DNA from: CAYUQT01 sp964596165
Lineage (GTDB): Bacteria; Planctomycetota; Phycisphaerae; UBA1845; JAFGLZ01
Direction: 5' to 3'
Length of the DNA stretch: 64,000 nucleotides
Assembly: GCA_964596165.1 (NCBI GenBank)
Contig: CAZQTW010000020.1
Location: 1 to 64,000, forward strand
Shown here: positions 35,890-45,970 of the stretch, in pieces
Position numbering within the stretch: position 1 is the stretch's first letter
How the letters are laid out: each line of letters begins with the position of its first letter
The notes under the pieces: generated by a model
Seen by the model: only the letters and a program-made list of their open reading frames with translations
The model's database searches: none
Told to the model about the DNA's origin: nothing
Program-made: the position numbers and the translations under genes

Positions 35890-37197
35890 TCAGCTATTGG
35901 CGTACCGAATCTGGCGGACGCCGACGAAACTGATCACGACATGGGTCAACAAGCCCAGACCGAACACGGTGAACCAGCCGAGGATGATCACGATAACGGC
36001 ATCGATGGTTCCGATTCGCCACCGGGAGGTGTCGGCGATGCGCATCAGTTCGAAGGTCGGTCCAAGGAGGAATCCGCAGACAGCGGCTACAAGCGGGGCC
36101 ATGCCCGAAGTGTAGCAGAACACCTTGGCCACACCCGGCATGACGTTTTCCTTCCACGCCCAGCGGCAATAGAGGCCGACGGCCGCTGCCGTACTCAGGA
36201 TCCAGGTCAGCGAGAAACCGACACTTCCCAGGCCGAGAGCGGCGAAGGGAATCAGGTAGTCGGTCTGGGGGTTTCGAGGCCCCGGCTCCATCCAGAACCA
36301 GAGCCATATGCAGGAGAAGAAGGCGATGACGCCGGTCAAGGCGATGTTGACCATGAGGAACCGTTGGGCCGTCCGTCGCCCCGATCGTGTTGGCAACTCT
36401 CGAAAGAACCGCTTGGGGCGGAACACCGCCTCGAGGGCACATAGGAGGAATCGGATCGGGGCGTTTGTCAGGCTTGCCTGTTCCCAGGCAGGGGGGCGGC
36501 GCCGACCTGGGCACAATGACTGAACGACCGGTGTACCGCACTCCGGACAGCGACTGTCGACGGGGGTATGCGACAGGTTGTAGCCACAGTCCTCACATAG
36601 CGGCGGTCGATCGCTATGCGCTACGGGTCGTTCGATACCACTTGCCCTAAGGATGACAAAGAGGATCCAGCCGACGAGGATTTCGAGAAGGATGAACATC
36701 GTTCCCTCATCCACTTGACGGTTTGATCTCACGGTCAGAATCGACCAAGCGATTCCCACCAAGGGGATAGCACATCCGGTGGTCAGCCAGGTGACGCGGA
36801 GCGTGTGACGCCACGTGCGCGACAGCGGCTCACTGTGTCCGGCCCAAGGGAGGAGGACGACCGAGATCAGAAGAAACGCCCCTTCGATCGGCACGAGACT
36901 CGCGACAGTTGCGGAAAACAAGAAGGGATTGGAAAGCAGTGATATGAGATTCTGCCCGATCCGGCCAACGGGCGTTCCTCTATGTGCCCAATGCAACACG
37001 AAAGCGGACGTACCCGCGAGCAGATGAACCAGCCAGGCTGTCCTCATCGACACCGTCTGGGCCAATGTTGCCGCCTGGCGAGGGAAGATCCACAGAATGA
37101 GCATGGCCCGAAGGACCACCCACCATGATCCGGAAGTAGGGGGCTGTTCCCCGCGGGGTTCTTGAGGCGGTTGCTGGTTGGTCTCCGCTGAGTCCAT
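35890..37197 (-). CDS. Multi-pass membrane protein with internal zinc ribbon
   Basis: The 435-residue protein has about eight predicted hydrophobic segments. A cytoplasmic or periplasmic loop near residues 200-225 contains CEDCGYNL and CPECGTPV, a zinc ribbon of a type repeated in planctomycete membrane proteins. The N-terminus is Pro/Gln-rich. The second half resembles Yip1-like or DUF-type membrane domains. No transport or enzymatic role can be assigned. It is transcribed alone, and convergent with trpC. Confidence 0.65.
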   Translation of the reverse strand: MDSAETNQQPPQEPRGEQPPTSGSWWVVLRAMLILWIFPRQAATLAQTVSMRTAWLVHLLAGTSAFVLHWAHRGTPVGRIGQNLISLLSNPFLFSATVASLVPIEGAFLLISVVLLPWAGHSEPLSRTWRHTLRVTWLTTGCAIPLVGIAWSILTVRSNRQVDEGTMFILLEILVGWILFVILRASGIERPVAHSDRPPLCEDCGYNLSHTPVDSRCPECGTPVVQSLCPGRRRPPAWEQASLTNAPIRFLLCALEAVFRPKRFFRELPTRSGRRTAQRFLMVNIALTGVIAFFSCIWLWFWMEPGPRNPQTDYLIPFAALGLGSVGFSLTWILSTAAAVGLYCRWAWKENVMPGVAKVFCYTSGMAPLVAAVCGFLLGPTFELMRIADTSRWRIGTIDAVIVIILGWFTVFGLGLLTHVVISFVGVRQIRYANS

Positions 37198-37267
37198 TCC
37201 GTGTGTCGATCCCCGGGCTGGTCTCGATAACCAGTAGCTTATAGAGGGAGTGGGCTAAGCCGGCGTA

Positions 37268-40039
37268 CTATCTCGCGCCGTACGCCGCGGTGATTTCCTC
37301 CGGCGTCATCGCCTTTGCCAGGAACGTGAAGTCGTCGACACGTCCTTTCAAGAACTCATCGCCCGCAAAGTGCGGGTTGCCGCCCAACGCGAAATCCTGA
37401 GCGGTGGAGAAGATGCGCGCCGGCACGCCGGCCACGGTGTCGAACGGCTTACCGTCCACGTATAGCGTGAGTTTGTCGCCCTTCTTGACGGCGGCGACAT
37501 GGAACCACTTGCCGAGGGTGATCGGTGCGCCCTTCGTACTCCACGCCGCGCCCGCCTCGATCCGGGCATGAACCTTTCCGTTCTGGATGGTCACGCGAAG
37601 TGGATCGTCCATGCCCCTGGCCCAGGCGCTGAAGATCTGCGCCATGCCGCCGGCCGGTGGGGCATCGACGCACGCCCACGCCGTGAACGTGTATTCGTCT
37701 TCAGGGAACTCGGGGATTCGGTACCGCAGCATGCCGTTGCCCGAGAACGCGACAGCTCCGCCTTCTTTCCCGTTGCGATCGGCGGCCGGTTTGACGTTTC
37801 GGTCCTCTTCGAGAAGGCCATACGTCGGTTGGCCGTTGCCGTCGAGCGGAGAGCCTGCAATCAGCCCGTCTTTCCGCCATTCCAGCAACGCGGGATGATC
37901 CTTGAACGGATTAGGCATCGACGCATCGACGGTGAACGAAGCAGGCGACTGTTCGGCGGTCCGCTGCCCGCTCGGCGAGCTTGCGATCACCTGCCAATAG
38001 TAAGTTCCCCCTGGTTCGAGCCTGTCTCGCACGACATACCAGGGTCGCTTGATGCCCTTGGCTCGGATGATCGGTTCCTCCATGGATCGCTCGGTCGAGA
38101 TGAGCAGCGTGTACGTCCGATCCGCCGGGCCACGACCGCCCGTCCAGTCGAAACGGTTGGGCGGTGGTGGTATTCGGGCGCCGTCGATCGGCTGTCGCAG
38201 GAAAAACGGCGGTGGAGGGGCGTTGACGACCGGCAGCCACGAGACGTAATCGGTGCCGTAAGCGCCGGCGGTTGCGAAGTCGCAGAGGTCCAGCGGCCGT
38301 CCGTCCGTACCCTTGAAACGACACAGTACCATGGGTTTGAACCGGCCTGGTGCGTCGAGCCGCGAATACGACAGATCCTTGAGGTCCATGGGCGGGATCT
38401 TATTTGTGTCATAGGTGTTGAAGTGCTGATCGAAGGCGAGCAGGAGAGGGCCGTAGTAGAGAGACGCCTTGTTGAGGGCGGCCCCGTCGCCGACCCATGT
38501 CCGGATACTCATATCCAGGTTCAGATCGATCGTATCGCCGGCCTGCCACTTGCGCGTGATGGTTGCATATCGACCGGGTACGATGTCGGTGAGCGCCTCG
38601 CCGTTGACCCGTGCGCTTGACTTGGCCGACCAGGCCGGAATGCGCAGCTTGACCCCGAACTCCATCGGCTCAGCCGGTGAGATCGCGATGGAGACGTGTC
38701 CATCCGTCGGATAGGCGGTCTTCTGGGTCACGCTCAGTCTCTTGCCGCCCAGGGTCAGGCCGGCCTGCATTGGTCCGTAGTAGTTGACGAGCAGCCCGGC
38801 GCCGTCGGTCATCAATCCCCATTCAGATAGTACGCCCAATCCGCGCGGGGCGTTCACGGAGCAGCAGTTCAATTCCGGCGTTCCGGCGCGGGCTTGGAAG
38901 ACGATGGTGTGGGCGGAGGCTTCTCGTTTGCCGTCCATCGGTGTGTTGTAGGTCCACCATCGGCCGGACGGATGCTGCGAGCCGAGCATGGTGTTCCACG
39001 TGGAGAGTTCCAATTCATCGGCCACCGTAGCCTCGCCGGTCAGCCGGAGCATATCGGCCGTCAGGGCCATCCAGGCCGTCGAGCAGCAGGTTTCGATCGC
39101 CCCCGGCGTGTAGGGATCGCCGATCGCCTGTTCGTTTGTCGAGAAGGCGCCGGTGTTGTGGCGGTCGTACCGTGCGATCGTCCGCCACAGATTCATGAAG
39201 GCCGTCTTGTAGTCCTCGTTACCGGTGATGCGGTACAGCTCCACCAGGCCTTGGACGTCGTGGAGGCTTTCCCATCGTGGCCTGGGCGTGCGATAGTAGT
39301 CGACGCCCTTCAACCCCTGGCGGAAGTAATCGCCGGCGCGTTCCCAGTCTTTCTCGATCTCTCGCATCATGCGGAGGTACCGCTCATTGCCCGTGTCGCG
39401 GTAGAGCCAGCCGAGGGCATGGATCACGGCCAGGTTCATCTCCTGCGAACCGGCGTCGAACGCCCGCTTGCCCGTATCCAGGAACGTCTTGCAGATCAGG
39501 TCGGCGCAGCGGATCGCACATTGCCGGGCCGCCGCATCGTCCGTGTCTTCGTGCCACATCATCAACGCCAGCATGCAGTGATAGTGGCCCCAGAGGTCCC
39601 AATTGCCCAGCAGACGTTCCTGCTTGCGGAACGGTCCGAGGTAGCCGTCGTCGGCCTGGGTGGAGATGAGGTCGGCGATGACGCGGCGGATTGTTGCGTC
39701 GAGTGCGGGATCGGCGACCATCCGCCGGGCCTGGATGGCCGAGATCAGGTACTTGCCGACGAACTCGCCGGCCCAGGGGACGAGCTGAGGGACCGGTTGC
39801 CGGTCGCGGACGCGGAACATCTCGATCATGCCCGGGTTGGCGTCGGGGGCTCGGAGCAGCCAATTGTTGAGGTTGGCCGTGACGCGTTCGCCGAGCGGTC
39901 CGTCGAACCGGAACGTGGCCCCGAGGATGCGATCGCAGAGGAGCTTGCCCCGTTCCCTCGTATCGCCCTGGCAGACGGCGGAAGCCACGAACGCAAACGC
40001 CATCCCAAGAGAGGGTACTGCTCGTGAGTTCTGAATCAC
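37268..40039 (-). CDS. GH127 beta-L-arabinofuranosidase-like protein with C-terminal LamG domain
   Basis: The 923-residue exported protein has a GH127 (DUF1680) core: the IETCCSTAWMAL segment supplies the catalytic Cys/Glu zinc cluster, and ELNCCSVNAPRG a further conserved Cys pair. A fibronectin-like segment (WTGGRGPADRTYTL) and a LamG/concanavalin-like domain (residues about 750-923, DEYTFTAWA to VDDFTFLAKAM) follow, likely binding glycans. It should release beta-L-arabinofuranose. The GTG at 40037-40039 is preferred because GGAGG lies 7 nt upstream; the ATG at 40054 lacks an SD. A signal peptide is present (FAFVASAVC). Confidence 0.85.
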   Translation of the reverse strand: MIQNSRAVPSLGMAFAFVASAVCQGDTRERGKLLCDRILGATFRFDGPLGERVTANLNNWLLRAPDANPGMIEMFRVRDRQPVPQLVPWAGEFVGKYLISAIQARRMVADPALDATIRRVIADLISTQADDGYLGPFRKQERLLGNWDLWGHYHCMLALMMWHEDTDDAAARQCAIRCADLICKTFLDTGKRAFDAGSQEMNLAVIHALGWLYRDTGNERYLRMMREIEKDWERAGDYFRQGLKGVDYYRTPRPRWESLHDVQGLVELYRITGNEDYKTAFMNLWRTIARYDRHNTGAFSTNEQAIGDPYTPGAIETCCSTAWMALTADMLRLTGEATVADELELSTWNTMLGSQHPSGRWWTYNTPMDGKREASAHTIVFQARAGTPELNCCSVNAPRGLGVLSEWGLMTDGAGLLVNYYGPMQAGLTLGGKRLSVTQKTAYPTDGHVSIAISPAEPMEFGVKLRIPAWSAKSSARVNGEALTDIVPGRYATITRKWQAGDTIDLNLDMSIRTWVGDGAALNKASLYYGPLLLAFDQHFNTYDTNKIPPMDLKDLSYSRLDAPGRFKPMVLCRFKGTDGRPLDLCDFATAGAYGTDYVSWLPVVNAPPPPFFLRQPIDGARIPPPPNRFDWTGGRGPADRTYTLLISTERSMEEPIIRAKGIKRPWYVVRDRLEPGGTYYWQVIASSPSGQRTAEQSPASFTVDASMPNPFKDHPALLEWRKDGLIAGSPLDGNGQPTYGLLEEDRNVKPAADRNGKEGGAVAFSGNGMLRYRIPEFPEDEYTFTAWACVDAPPAGGMAQIFSAWARGMDDPLRVTIQNGKVHARIEAGAAWSTKGAPITLGKWFHVAAVKKGDKLTLYVDGKPFDTVAGVPARIFSTAQDFALGGNPHFAGDEFLKGRVDDFTFLAKAMTPEEITAAYGAR

Positions 40040-40309
40040 CACTTGGCCTCCCATTGATTCAACGTCACCGACCGATTGCCGTCGGCTTCCGATACACGTC
40101 TTCCGATCGGATCGGGCGCGGGCATCTTACCTGTGTTTGAAGCCGGGGGGGAGGTGCCGAAGGTGAATGCGGAAGTGCAATGGGGATGGACGGGCACAGA
40201 GGAGCGGGGTTGTAAGGCGTGCCCTTCAGGGATGAGCGAACGGCGCAATCACGAATGCACAAGAGCTTCGCACAGAAAGGAAGCACGTTTGTGTTGCCAT
40301 GCATTGCCG

Positions 40310-41545
40310 CTACACGACGACGAATGCGATTGCGCCGGCGCCCAGGAAGACCCCGAATCCGATCATGAGTCGCCACAGCAATGGGCGGTTTCCGAGGACG
40401 CCGGCCAGGATGGCCTTGAAGACCATGTTCGCCATGGAGGCGACGATGATGGCGCGAACCGCGACGCCGGAAGTCAGTTGCCCGTCACCGGTGAGCCGAG
40501 CGATCGAGACGGCGATGGCGTCCATGTCGGTCAGTCCGGAGAGTCCCGCGGCGGCGTAGATACCGCGGCTTCCCAAGTAATGTCTGGCTGCCGCCAACAG
40601 GAATAGCACGGCCGAATACATGATCGCGAAGAGAAAGGCGACCTTGAGTTCGCAGGGGTTGGCCGCTTCTCTGACCTGATACCCCACGGTCTTGCCTCGA
40701 AGTGCGAAGATCGCGGCCATGGCAAGACCCACGATGAAGAGAGCCGTCGCCGGGACGGCAAGCCGCGGGACGAGTGAGAAGTCAATCACGCCGATGATGA
40801 CGGCGACCCGGAGGAAGACGACGCCCGAGGCGGCCATGATCGCCGCCGCGCCCATCGAGGGCGACGCGTCGCCGTGGGAGCGCCGGGCGATCGTGACGGT
40901 GGTGGCCGTGCTGGAGACGAGTCCGCCCACCAGTCCGCTGGCCAATGCCCCGGATCGGCCGCCCAAGAGCTTCAGTGCGGCGTAGCTTGCCAGGCTCATT
41001 CCCGCGACAAGGACGACGACCCACCAGATCTGTCGCGGGTTGAGGACGTTGAACGGCCCGTACGCCTGGTTGGGCAATACCGGCAAGACGACAAAGGTGA
41101 TCAACGTGAACTGCACGACGGCGTGGACGTCTTTGTGCTGAAGCTTGTGCACCACACCGTGAAGCTCGGGCTTATAGAGTAGCAATGCGGCTGTCATGAC
41201 GCCCAGCGCGATTGCCACCGTCGCGGGACCTTGCACCAGCATGACGCCGAGTCCGAAGGTGACCAAAAGTGCCATCTCCGAGGTCATTCCGGGGTCGCGC
41301 TCCAATTGCCAACGCATGAGGGAGCTGCTGACCAGGATGGCCGCCACCGCGAGGAACCCGGCCGCGATGATCCAGGAAGCCGCGTACTGCTGGGCGATGA
41401 CTCCGCACAAGGTTCCTAACGCGGCCACCAAGGGATATGTTCGGATGCCGGCGATGGGATGCTCGGTTTGCTGGCGTTGGAGTCCGATGATGGCCCCGAG
41501 AAACATGGATTGTGCGAAGATCTTGAAGAGTTGGGACGTGTCCAT
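40310..41545 (-). CDS. DUF4010/MgtC-like multi-pass membrane protein
   Basis: The 411-residue protein starts with an MgtC-like segment (LGAIIGLQRQQTEHPIAGIRTY) and continues with a DUF4010 domain, giving about twelve hydrophobic segments. GLVGGLVSSTATTV is the conserved central motif. The family is thought to be involved in ion handling, but its function is unproven. The ATG at 41543-41545 has no SD; a G-rich heptad repeat lies 9 bp upstream of it. Confidence 0.75.
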   Translation of the reverse strand: MDTSQLFKIFAQSMFLGAIIGLQRQQTEHPIAGIRTYPLVAALGTLCGVIAQQYAASWIIAAGFLAVAAILVSSSLMRWQLERDPGMTSEMALLVTFGLGVMLVQGPATVAIALGVMTAALLLYKPELHGVVHKLQHKDVHAVVQFTLITFVVLPVLPNQAYGPFNVLNPRQIWWVVVLVAGMSLASYAALKLLGGRSGALASGLVGGLVSSTATTVTIARRSHGDASPSMGAAAIMAASGVVFLRVAVIIGVIDFSLVPRLAVPATALFIVGLAMAAIFALRGKTVGYQVREAANPCELKVAFLFAIMYSAVLFLLAAARHYLGSRGIYAAAGLSGLTDMDAIAVSIARLTGDGQLTSGVAVRAIIVASMANMVFKAILAGVLGNRPLLWRLMIGFGVFLGAGAIAFVVV

Positions 41546-41554
41546 GCCGTTTTA

Positions 41555-41589
41555 GGGTATAGGGTCCGGGGTTTGGGGTCTAGGGGCGA
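41555..41589 (+). repeat. Five-unit G-rich heptad repeat with G-quadruplex potential
   Basis: Units are GGGTATA, GGGTCCG, GGGTTTG, GGGTCTA and GGGGCGA, in perfect 7-nt phase. The tract has five runs of three or more G with loops of 3-4 nt, so a G-quadruplex is possible on the plus strand. It lies in the divergent promoter between the DUF4010 and GT2 genes. Confidence 0.8.
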
Positions 41590-41653
41590 CAGGCTTGATT
41601 GGGCTGCGTCAGGATGGTACAAGCCTTAGGTTCGATGCCCCGGAGCACGTTCC

Positions 41654-42853
41654 ATGACCTTTTTATGGGCAGTCTGGTCGCTTCTTCTTGGACTGGTTTG
41701 TGTGGTGTGGCTGTTGCGACACGTCCAAATCGCGCGTCACCAGAAGGAGGAACCTCCGCTCCACGGCGACTTGTACGATGGTCCGCCGGCTGACCCGCCG
41801 CGATTGAGCGTCCTGGTGGCCGCCAAGGACGAGGAAGAGAACATCGAGTCCTGCGTGCGGAGCATGCTGTCGCAGGATTACCCCAACTTCCAGCTCATCG
41901 CCATAAACGATCGCAGCACGGACCGGACCGGCCAGATCCTCGACCGTGTTGCGGCGGAAGACAAGCGGCTGATTCCGGTGCATGTGAAGGAGCTGCGCGA
42001 GGGTTGGTTCGGCAAGAACAACGCCATGCGCGAAGGGTATGCACGGGCCGACGGCGAATGGCTGTGCTTCATCGACGCCGACTGCCGCCAGACGTCGACG
42101 CGGACACTGACGGTGGCCGTGCGATATGCGATGGAGAACGACGTCGATTTCCTCTCCGTTCTACCTCGCCTCGAGACGCAAAGCGTGTGGGAGCAGATCA
42201 TCCAGCCGGCGTGCGGGGGACTGATGGTGTTTTGGTTCAATCCGTCGAAGGTGAACGACCCGGCGCATCCGACGGCTTACGCCAACGGCGCCTTCATGCT
42301 CATGAAGCGGGCGACCTACGAGGCGATCGGGGGTCACGAGCCGTTCAAGACCGAGGTCAACGAGGACATGCATATGGCCCGCGCGACCAAGCAGGCGGGA
42401 CATCGTCTTAAGGTTGTGCAGAACCTCGACCTCTACGTCACGCGGATGTACACGAACTTCAAGGCGATCTGGCGGGGGTGGAGCCGGATCTTCTACGGCT
42501 GTTTTGAGACGTTTCGTCGGTTGCGCATCACGCTTTTCGTCATGCTGTTCAGCGGATTGCTCCCGTGGTACTCGGCGGCTGCCGGCTGGGTCGTGGTGGG
42601 TTATCGCGGTTGGGATGCCGCGGGCCCGTGGCGCTGGATTGCCCTTCTGGCGACGGCGGCCGTGTTGTGCCAACAGTCGGTTCTGGTCCGGTTCTATCGA
42701 CTGAGTCAGACAAATCCCTTGCTGGCGCCCACCTATCCGATCGCCGGTACTCTCGTCTGCGGCATGCTGGTCAACGCGATGACCAAACTCGGCGGCCGTA
42801 CGACTACGACATGGCGCGGCACCACCTACCGGGCGGACAAGGTTTCGAAGTGA
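41654..42853 (+). CDS. GT2-family membrane glycosyltransferase (HpnB-like)
   Basis: The 399-residue protein has an N-terminal membrane anchor, a GT-A domain with VLVAAKDEEENIESCV, INDRSTDRTG and CFIDADCR (DxD-type metal site). EVNEDMHMA, near the processive-type active site, precedes a C-terminal group of hydrophobic helices. It transfers a sugar from a nucleotide donor to a membrane-linked acceptor. Relatives include hopanoid-associated transferases, but no hopanoid genes are nearby. The ATG is preceded by a weak SD. Confidence 0.8.
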   Translation: MTFLWAVWSLLLGLVCVVWLLRHVQIARHQKEEPPLHGDLYDGPPADPPRLSVLVAAKDEEENIESCVRSMLSQDYPNFQLIAINDRSTDRTGQILDRVAAEDKRLIPVHVKELREGWFGKNNAMREGYARADGEWLCFIDADCRQTSTRTLTVAVRYAMENDVDFLSVLPRLETQSVWEQIIQPACGGLMVFWFNPSKVNDPAHPTAYANGAFMLMKRATYEAIGGHEPFKTEVNEDMHMARATKQAGHRLKVVQNLDLYVTRMYTNFKAIWRGWSRIFYGCFETFRRLRITLFVMLFSGLLPWYSAAAGWVVVGYRGWDAAGPWRWIALLATAAVLCQQSVLVRFYRLSQTNPLLAPTYPIAGTLVCGMLVNAMTKLGGRTTTTWRGTTYRADKVSK

Positions 42854-43000
42854 CGATCATGTTGGCGATCGACGTCCCCTGACAGTGAGTATGCTGCTTG
42901 TCCTGCTCAGGAGTCGCGGGTGATTTCGTTTTCCACGTTTGACAGAGTGGCTCTTCGCTGTGTAACTTCACATTTTCTCCGAGACTTGAGGGACCCTATC

Positions 43001-44050
43001 ATGAACAGATTATCAGCGTTGTTCGCCTTGGTTACCACGATCGGACTAACCCTTGCGGGCTGCGGCCAGACGGGGACGCCGACCACCCAGGCAACCGGAA
43101 TCACGCTCCGATATGCGAACTTTCCGCCGGCGGCGACGTTTCCCTGCGTGCAAATGGAGCGGTGGAAGACCGAGGTTGAGAAGCGGACGAAGGGCCGAGT
43201 GAAGGTTCAGACATTCCCCGGCGGGACGCTCCTCGGCGCGAAGAATATGATCGACGGTGTCATCGCCGGCACCGCCGATATCGGCAACTTCGCGATGAGC
43301 TATCAACCGGGTCGATTTCCCGTTTCGGAGGCCGTCGATCTTCCTCTCGGCTTTACGAGCGCCAAGGTGGCCTCTCTGACGCTTCACGAGATCCTCACGA
43401 AGTACACTCCCAAGGAGTTTGAACCGGTCAAGCTTCTCTGTGCATTCACGTGTCCGCCGGCCAACTTTATGACCAGCAAGCCCGTGAAGACGCTGGCGGA
43501 TCTGAAGGGATTGGAGCTTCGGGTGTCGGGAACCGGTGCGGAGGTGGTCAAGCGGCTTGGCGGAACGCCCGTCGCCATGCCTCAGTCTGAGACGCCGGAT
43601 GCGATTCAGCGGGGCGTGGTGAAGGGCATGGTCTCCTCGATGGAGATCCTGAAGGACTTCAACTTCGCCGCCTACTGTCCGTTTGCCACGCTTGCCGATC
43701 TGAATGTGGTCACGTTTGCCGTCGTCATGAACCGAGCGAAGTGGAACTCACTGCCGGAGGACGTCAAGAAGGTCCTCGACGATTTGAGCCGTGAGCACGC
43801 TCAGTGGACGGGCACTTATGTCGACGACCACGTCGTCGAGGCGCTCGCGTGGTCCAAGGAGAAGTATCAGCATCAGGTACTCGAGCTGCCCGAGGCGGAC
43901 CGGGCCAAGATTCCGGAACTGCTCAAGCCGATGATCGACGACTACGTCAAGAAGGTTACGGCCGCCGGCTTGCCCGGCGAGCAGATCATCAAGGACGTTC
44001 AGGCAATCAAGACGAAATTCGAGACCGAATTCAAGTCGAAGAAGGGCTAG
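43001..44050 (+). CDS. TRAP transporter substrate-binding protein (DctP family), lipoprotein
   Basis: The 349-residue protein has a lipoprotein signal with the lipobox LAGC, then the DctP pattern (FPGGTLLGAKNMIDGVIAG, LKGLELRVSGTGAEVVKRLGG). It captures an organic acid or related anion outside the cytoplasm and passes it to the membrane subunits. The substrate cannot be assigned from the sequence. The ATG at 43001 is preceded by GAGGG. The small and large permease genes follow, confirming a three-gene TRAP operon. Confidence 0.88.
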   Translation: MNRLSALFALVTTIGLTLAGCGQTGTPTTQATGITLRYANFPPAATFPCVQMERWKTEVEKRTKGRVKVQTFPGGTLLGAKNMIDGVIAGTADIGNFAMSYQPGRFPVSEAVDLPLGFTSAKVASLTLHEILTKYTPKEFEPVKLLCAFTCPPANFMTSKPVKTLADLKGLELRVSGTGAEVVKRLGGTPVAMPQSETPDAIQRGVVKGMVSSMEILKDFNFAAYCPFATLADLNVVTFAVVMNRAKWNSLPEDVKKVLDDLSREHAQWTGTYVDDHVVEALAWSKEKYQHQVLELPEADRAKIPELLKPMIDDYVKKVTAAGLPGEQIIKDVQAIKTKFETEFKSKKG

Positions 44051-44145
44051 CGGTTTTTGGGGCGGGACGCTTCGCGAGGGGAGACCGATCGTCGGCACGC
44101 GGCGGTCGTGGGAATGGTGTGCCGAGCCGATCCGGGCGATCTGTC

Positions 44146-44640
44146 ATGCAATACGTCAAGACGCTGAACCGATTCATCGAGAGGTTCCTTATCATCATCG
44201 CCGGCATGGCCCTTGTGTTGTTGATGGTGTTGGCGGCCGGCAACGTGATCCTTCGGATCTTCGGAATACCCTTTCAAGGCACCTACGAACTGGCCGGCTT
44301 TCTTGGGGCCGTGGTCATTGCCTTGGCGCTAGGGCATACCCAGCGGCGCAAGGGCCACATCGTCGTTGATATCGTCTCCCGGAAGCTGCCCGAGAAGATG
44401 AGGCGATTGATCAATGTCGTGAACTACGCCGTTTGTGCCGTCTTCTTTGGCGTGGTCACCGTGGAGCTATTCAATCACGGGATGAGGCTTCGACGATTCG
44501 GCGAAGTGTCCGAGACTCTAAAGGTCGTTTACTATCCCGTTGTCTTGTGCGTCTGCCTTGGGTTTGCCGTTCTGGTCCTGGCGCTCTTGATCGACCTGGT
44601 GACGATACTGAGACCGCCGGACGAGGAGCGGCAGCGATGA
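44146..44640 (+). CDS. TRAP transporter small permease (DctQ family)
   Basis: The 164-residue protein has four transmembrane helices and the DctQ feature LAGFLGAVVIALALGHTQRRKGHI. It bridges the binding protein and the large permease. It starts at 44146, 95 bp after the binding-protein gene, and overlaps the large permease by ATGA. A longer upstream frame is an Arg-rich artefact overlapping the previous gene. Confidence 0.88.
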   Translation: MQYVKTLNRFIERFLIIIAGMALVLLMVLAAGNVILRIFGIPFQGTYELAGFLGAVVIALALGHTQRRKGHIVVDIVSRKLPEKMRRLINVVNYAVCAVFFGVVTVELFNHGMRLRRFGEVSETLKVVYYPVVLCVCLGFAVLVLALLIDLVTILRPPDEERQR

Positions 44641-45947
44641 ACGGTCACGCCCTCGGCGTCTATGGTATTCTCGTGATGGTCGCGGGGATGCTGCTGCTCA
44701 ACATTCCCGCGGGCTTCATCATGGCCATCGTGGGGTTCGTCGGAATCGCCCTGGCCACCTCGTCATGGAACGCCGCCCTCAGCATCACGGGCACGGAGTT
44801 CTGGACCATCTTCTCACGGTACGAGCTCAGTGTCATTCCGATGTTCGTCCTGGTGGGCGAGTTCATCCATTATGCCGGGTACAGCGATCAACTCTACAAG
44901 GCGGCGGACAAGTGGATCGGTCACTGCCGTGGCGGTTTGGCGATGGCAACGATTGCGGCGTGCGCCGGGTTCTCCGCGATTTGCGGTTCGAACTCGGCCA
45001 CGGCGGCGACCATGACGGCCGTGGCCATTCCATCGATGAAGCGGCGCGGCTACAACAGCGTTCTGATGACGGGGTCCGTTGCGGCGGGGGCAACCCTCGG
45101 CGTCATGATCCCGCCGAGCATTGTCTTGGTGGTCTACGGCATCTATGCCGGCCAGTCTGTCGGTAAGCTCTTCTTCGGCACGCTGATTCCCGGACTGACG
45201 ATCGCCCTTCTGATGGCGATCACGGTGACGGGGATTTGCCTGCGCCATCCCGAATGGGGTCCGCGGGACGAGAAGGCCACATGGCGGGAGCGGATCCGGT
45301 CGCTGCCGGCGGTCATTGACGTCCTGATCCTCTTTCTGGTGATCATGGTGGCGTTGCTGACGGGGGTGGTCACCGCCACCGAGGCGGCGGCCGCGGGCTG
45401 TCTGCTTGCCCTGGGCATTTGCCTTGTTCGCAGGCGGCTGAGCCGGCAGGGGTTTGTCTCGTCGGTCAGCGACACGCTCCGGATATCGTGCATGGTCTTC
45501 ATGATCGTGGCCGGCGCGACGCTTTTCGGACGGTTCATGGTGATTACGCAGTTGCCCCAGGAGGTTGCCTCATGGATTGGCGGCCTGAACTGGCCGGGTT
45601 GGGCCATTCTGTTAATGATGATGGTGTTCTACATTATCGGCGGCTGTTTCATGGACGCCCTGGCGTTCCTGCTCATTTCACTGCCCATTTTTTTGCCCAT
45701 AGCCGATCAGTTGGGCTACGACCGTGTGTGGTTCGGCGAGGTCTTGACCCTGGTGACCACGTTCGGGGCGATCACGCCGCCGGTGGGCATCTGCTGCTTC
45801 GTCGTGGCGGGGATGTGCAAGGACGTACCGATGGAGAAGGTCTTCAAGGGCTGCCTGTACTTCGTACCGGCTTATGTCATCACGTTCATCCTGGAGATGC
45901 TGTCTCCGTACTGGATGGTGCTGGCAATGGCGAGTTTCGTCCGATAG
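44637..45947 (+). CDS. TRAP transporter large permease (DctM family)
   Basis: The 436-residue protein has about twelve transmembrane helices and DctM motifs (CGSNSATAATMTAVAIPSMK, TPPVGICCFVVAG). It carries the solute in exchange for sodium or proton flow. Start and stop overlap (ATGA) show translational coupling to the small permease. No regulator gene is nearby. Confidence 0.9.
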   Translation: MNGHALGVYGILVMVAGMLLLNIPAGFIMAIVGFVGIALATSSWNAALSITGTEFWTIFSRYELSVIPMFVLVGEFIHYAGYSDQLYKAADKWIGHCRGGLAMATIAACAGFSAICGSNSATAATMTAVAIPSMKRRGYNSVLMTGSVAAGATLGVMIPPSIVLVVYGIYAGQSVGKLFFGTLIPGLTIALLMAITVTGICLRHPEWGPRDEKATWRERIRSLPAVIDVLILFLVIMVALLTGVVTATEAAAAGCLLALGICLVRRRLSRQGFVSSVSDTLRISCMVFMIVAGATLFGRFMVITQLPQEVASWIGGLNWPGWAILLMMMVFYIIGGCFMDALAFLLISLPIFLPIADQLGYDRVWFGEVLTLVTTFGAITPPVGICCFVVAGMCKDVPMEKVFKGCLYFVPAYVITFILEMLSPYWMVLAMASFVR

Positions 45948-45970
45948 GGATAGCTGGGAACGTGGCCATC

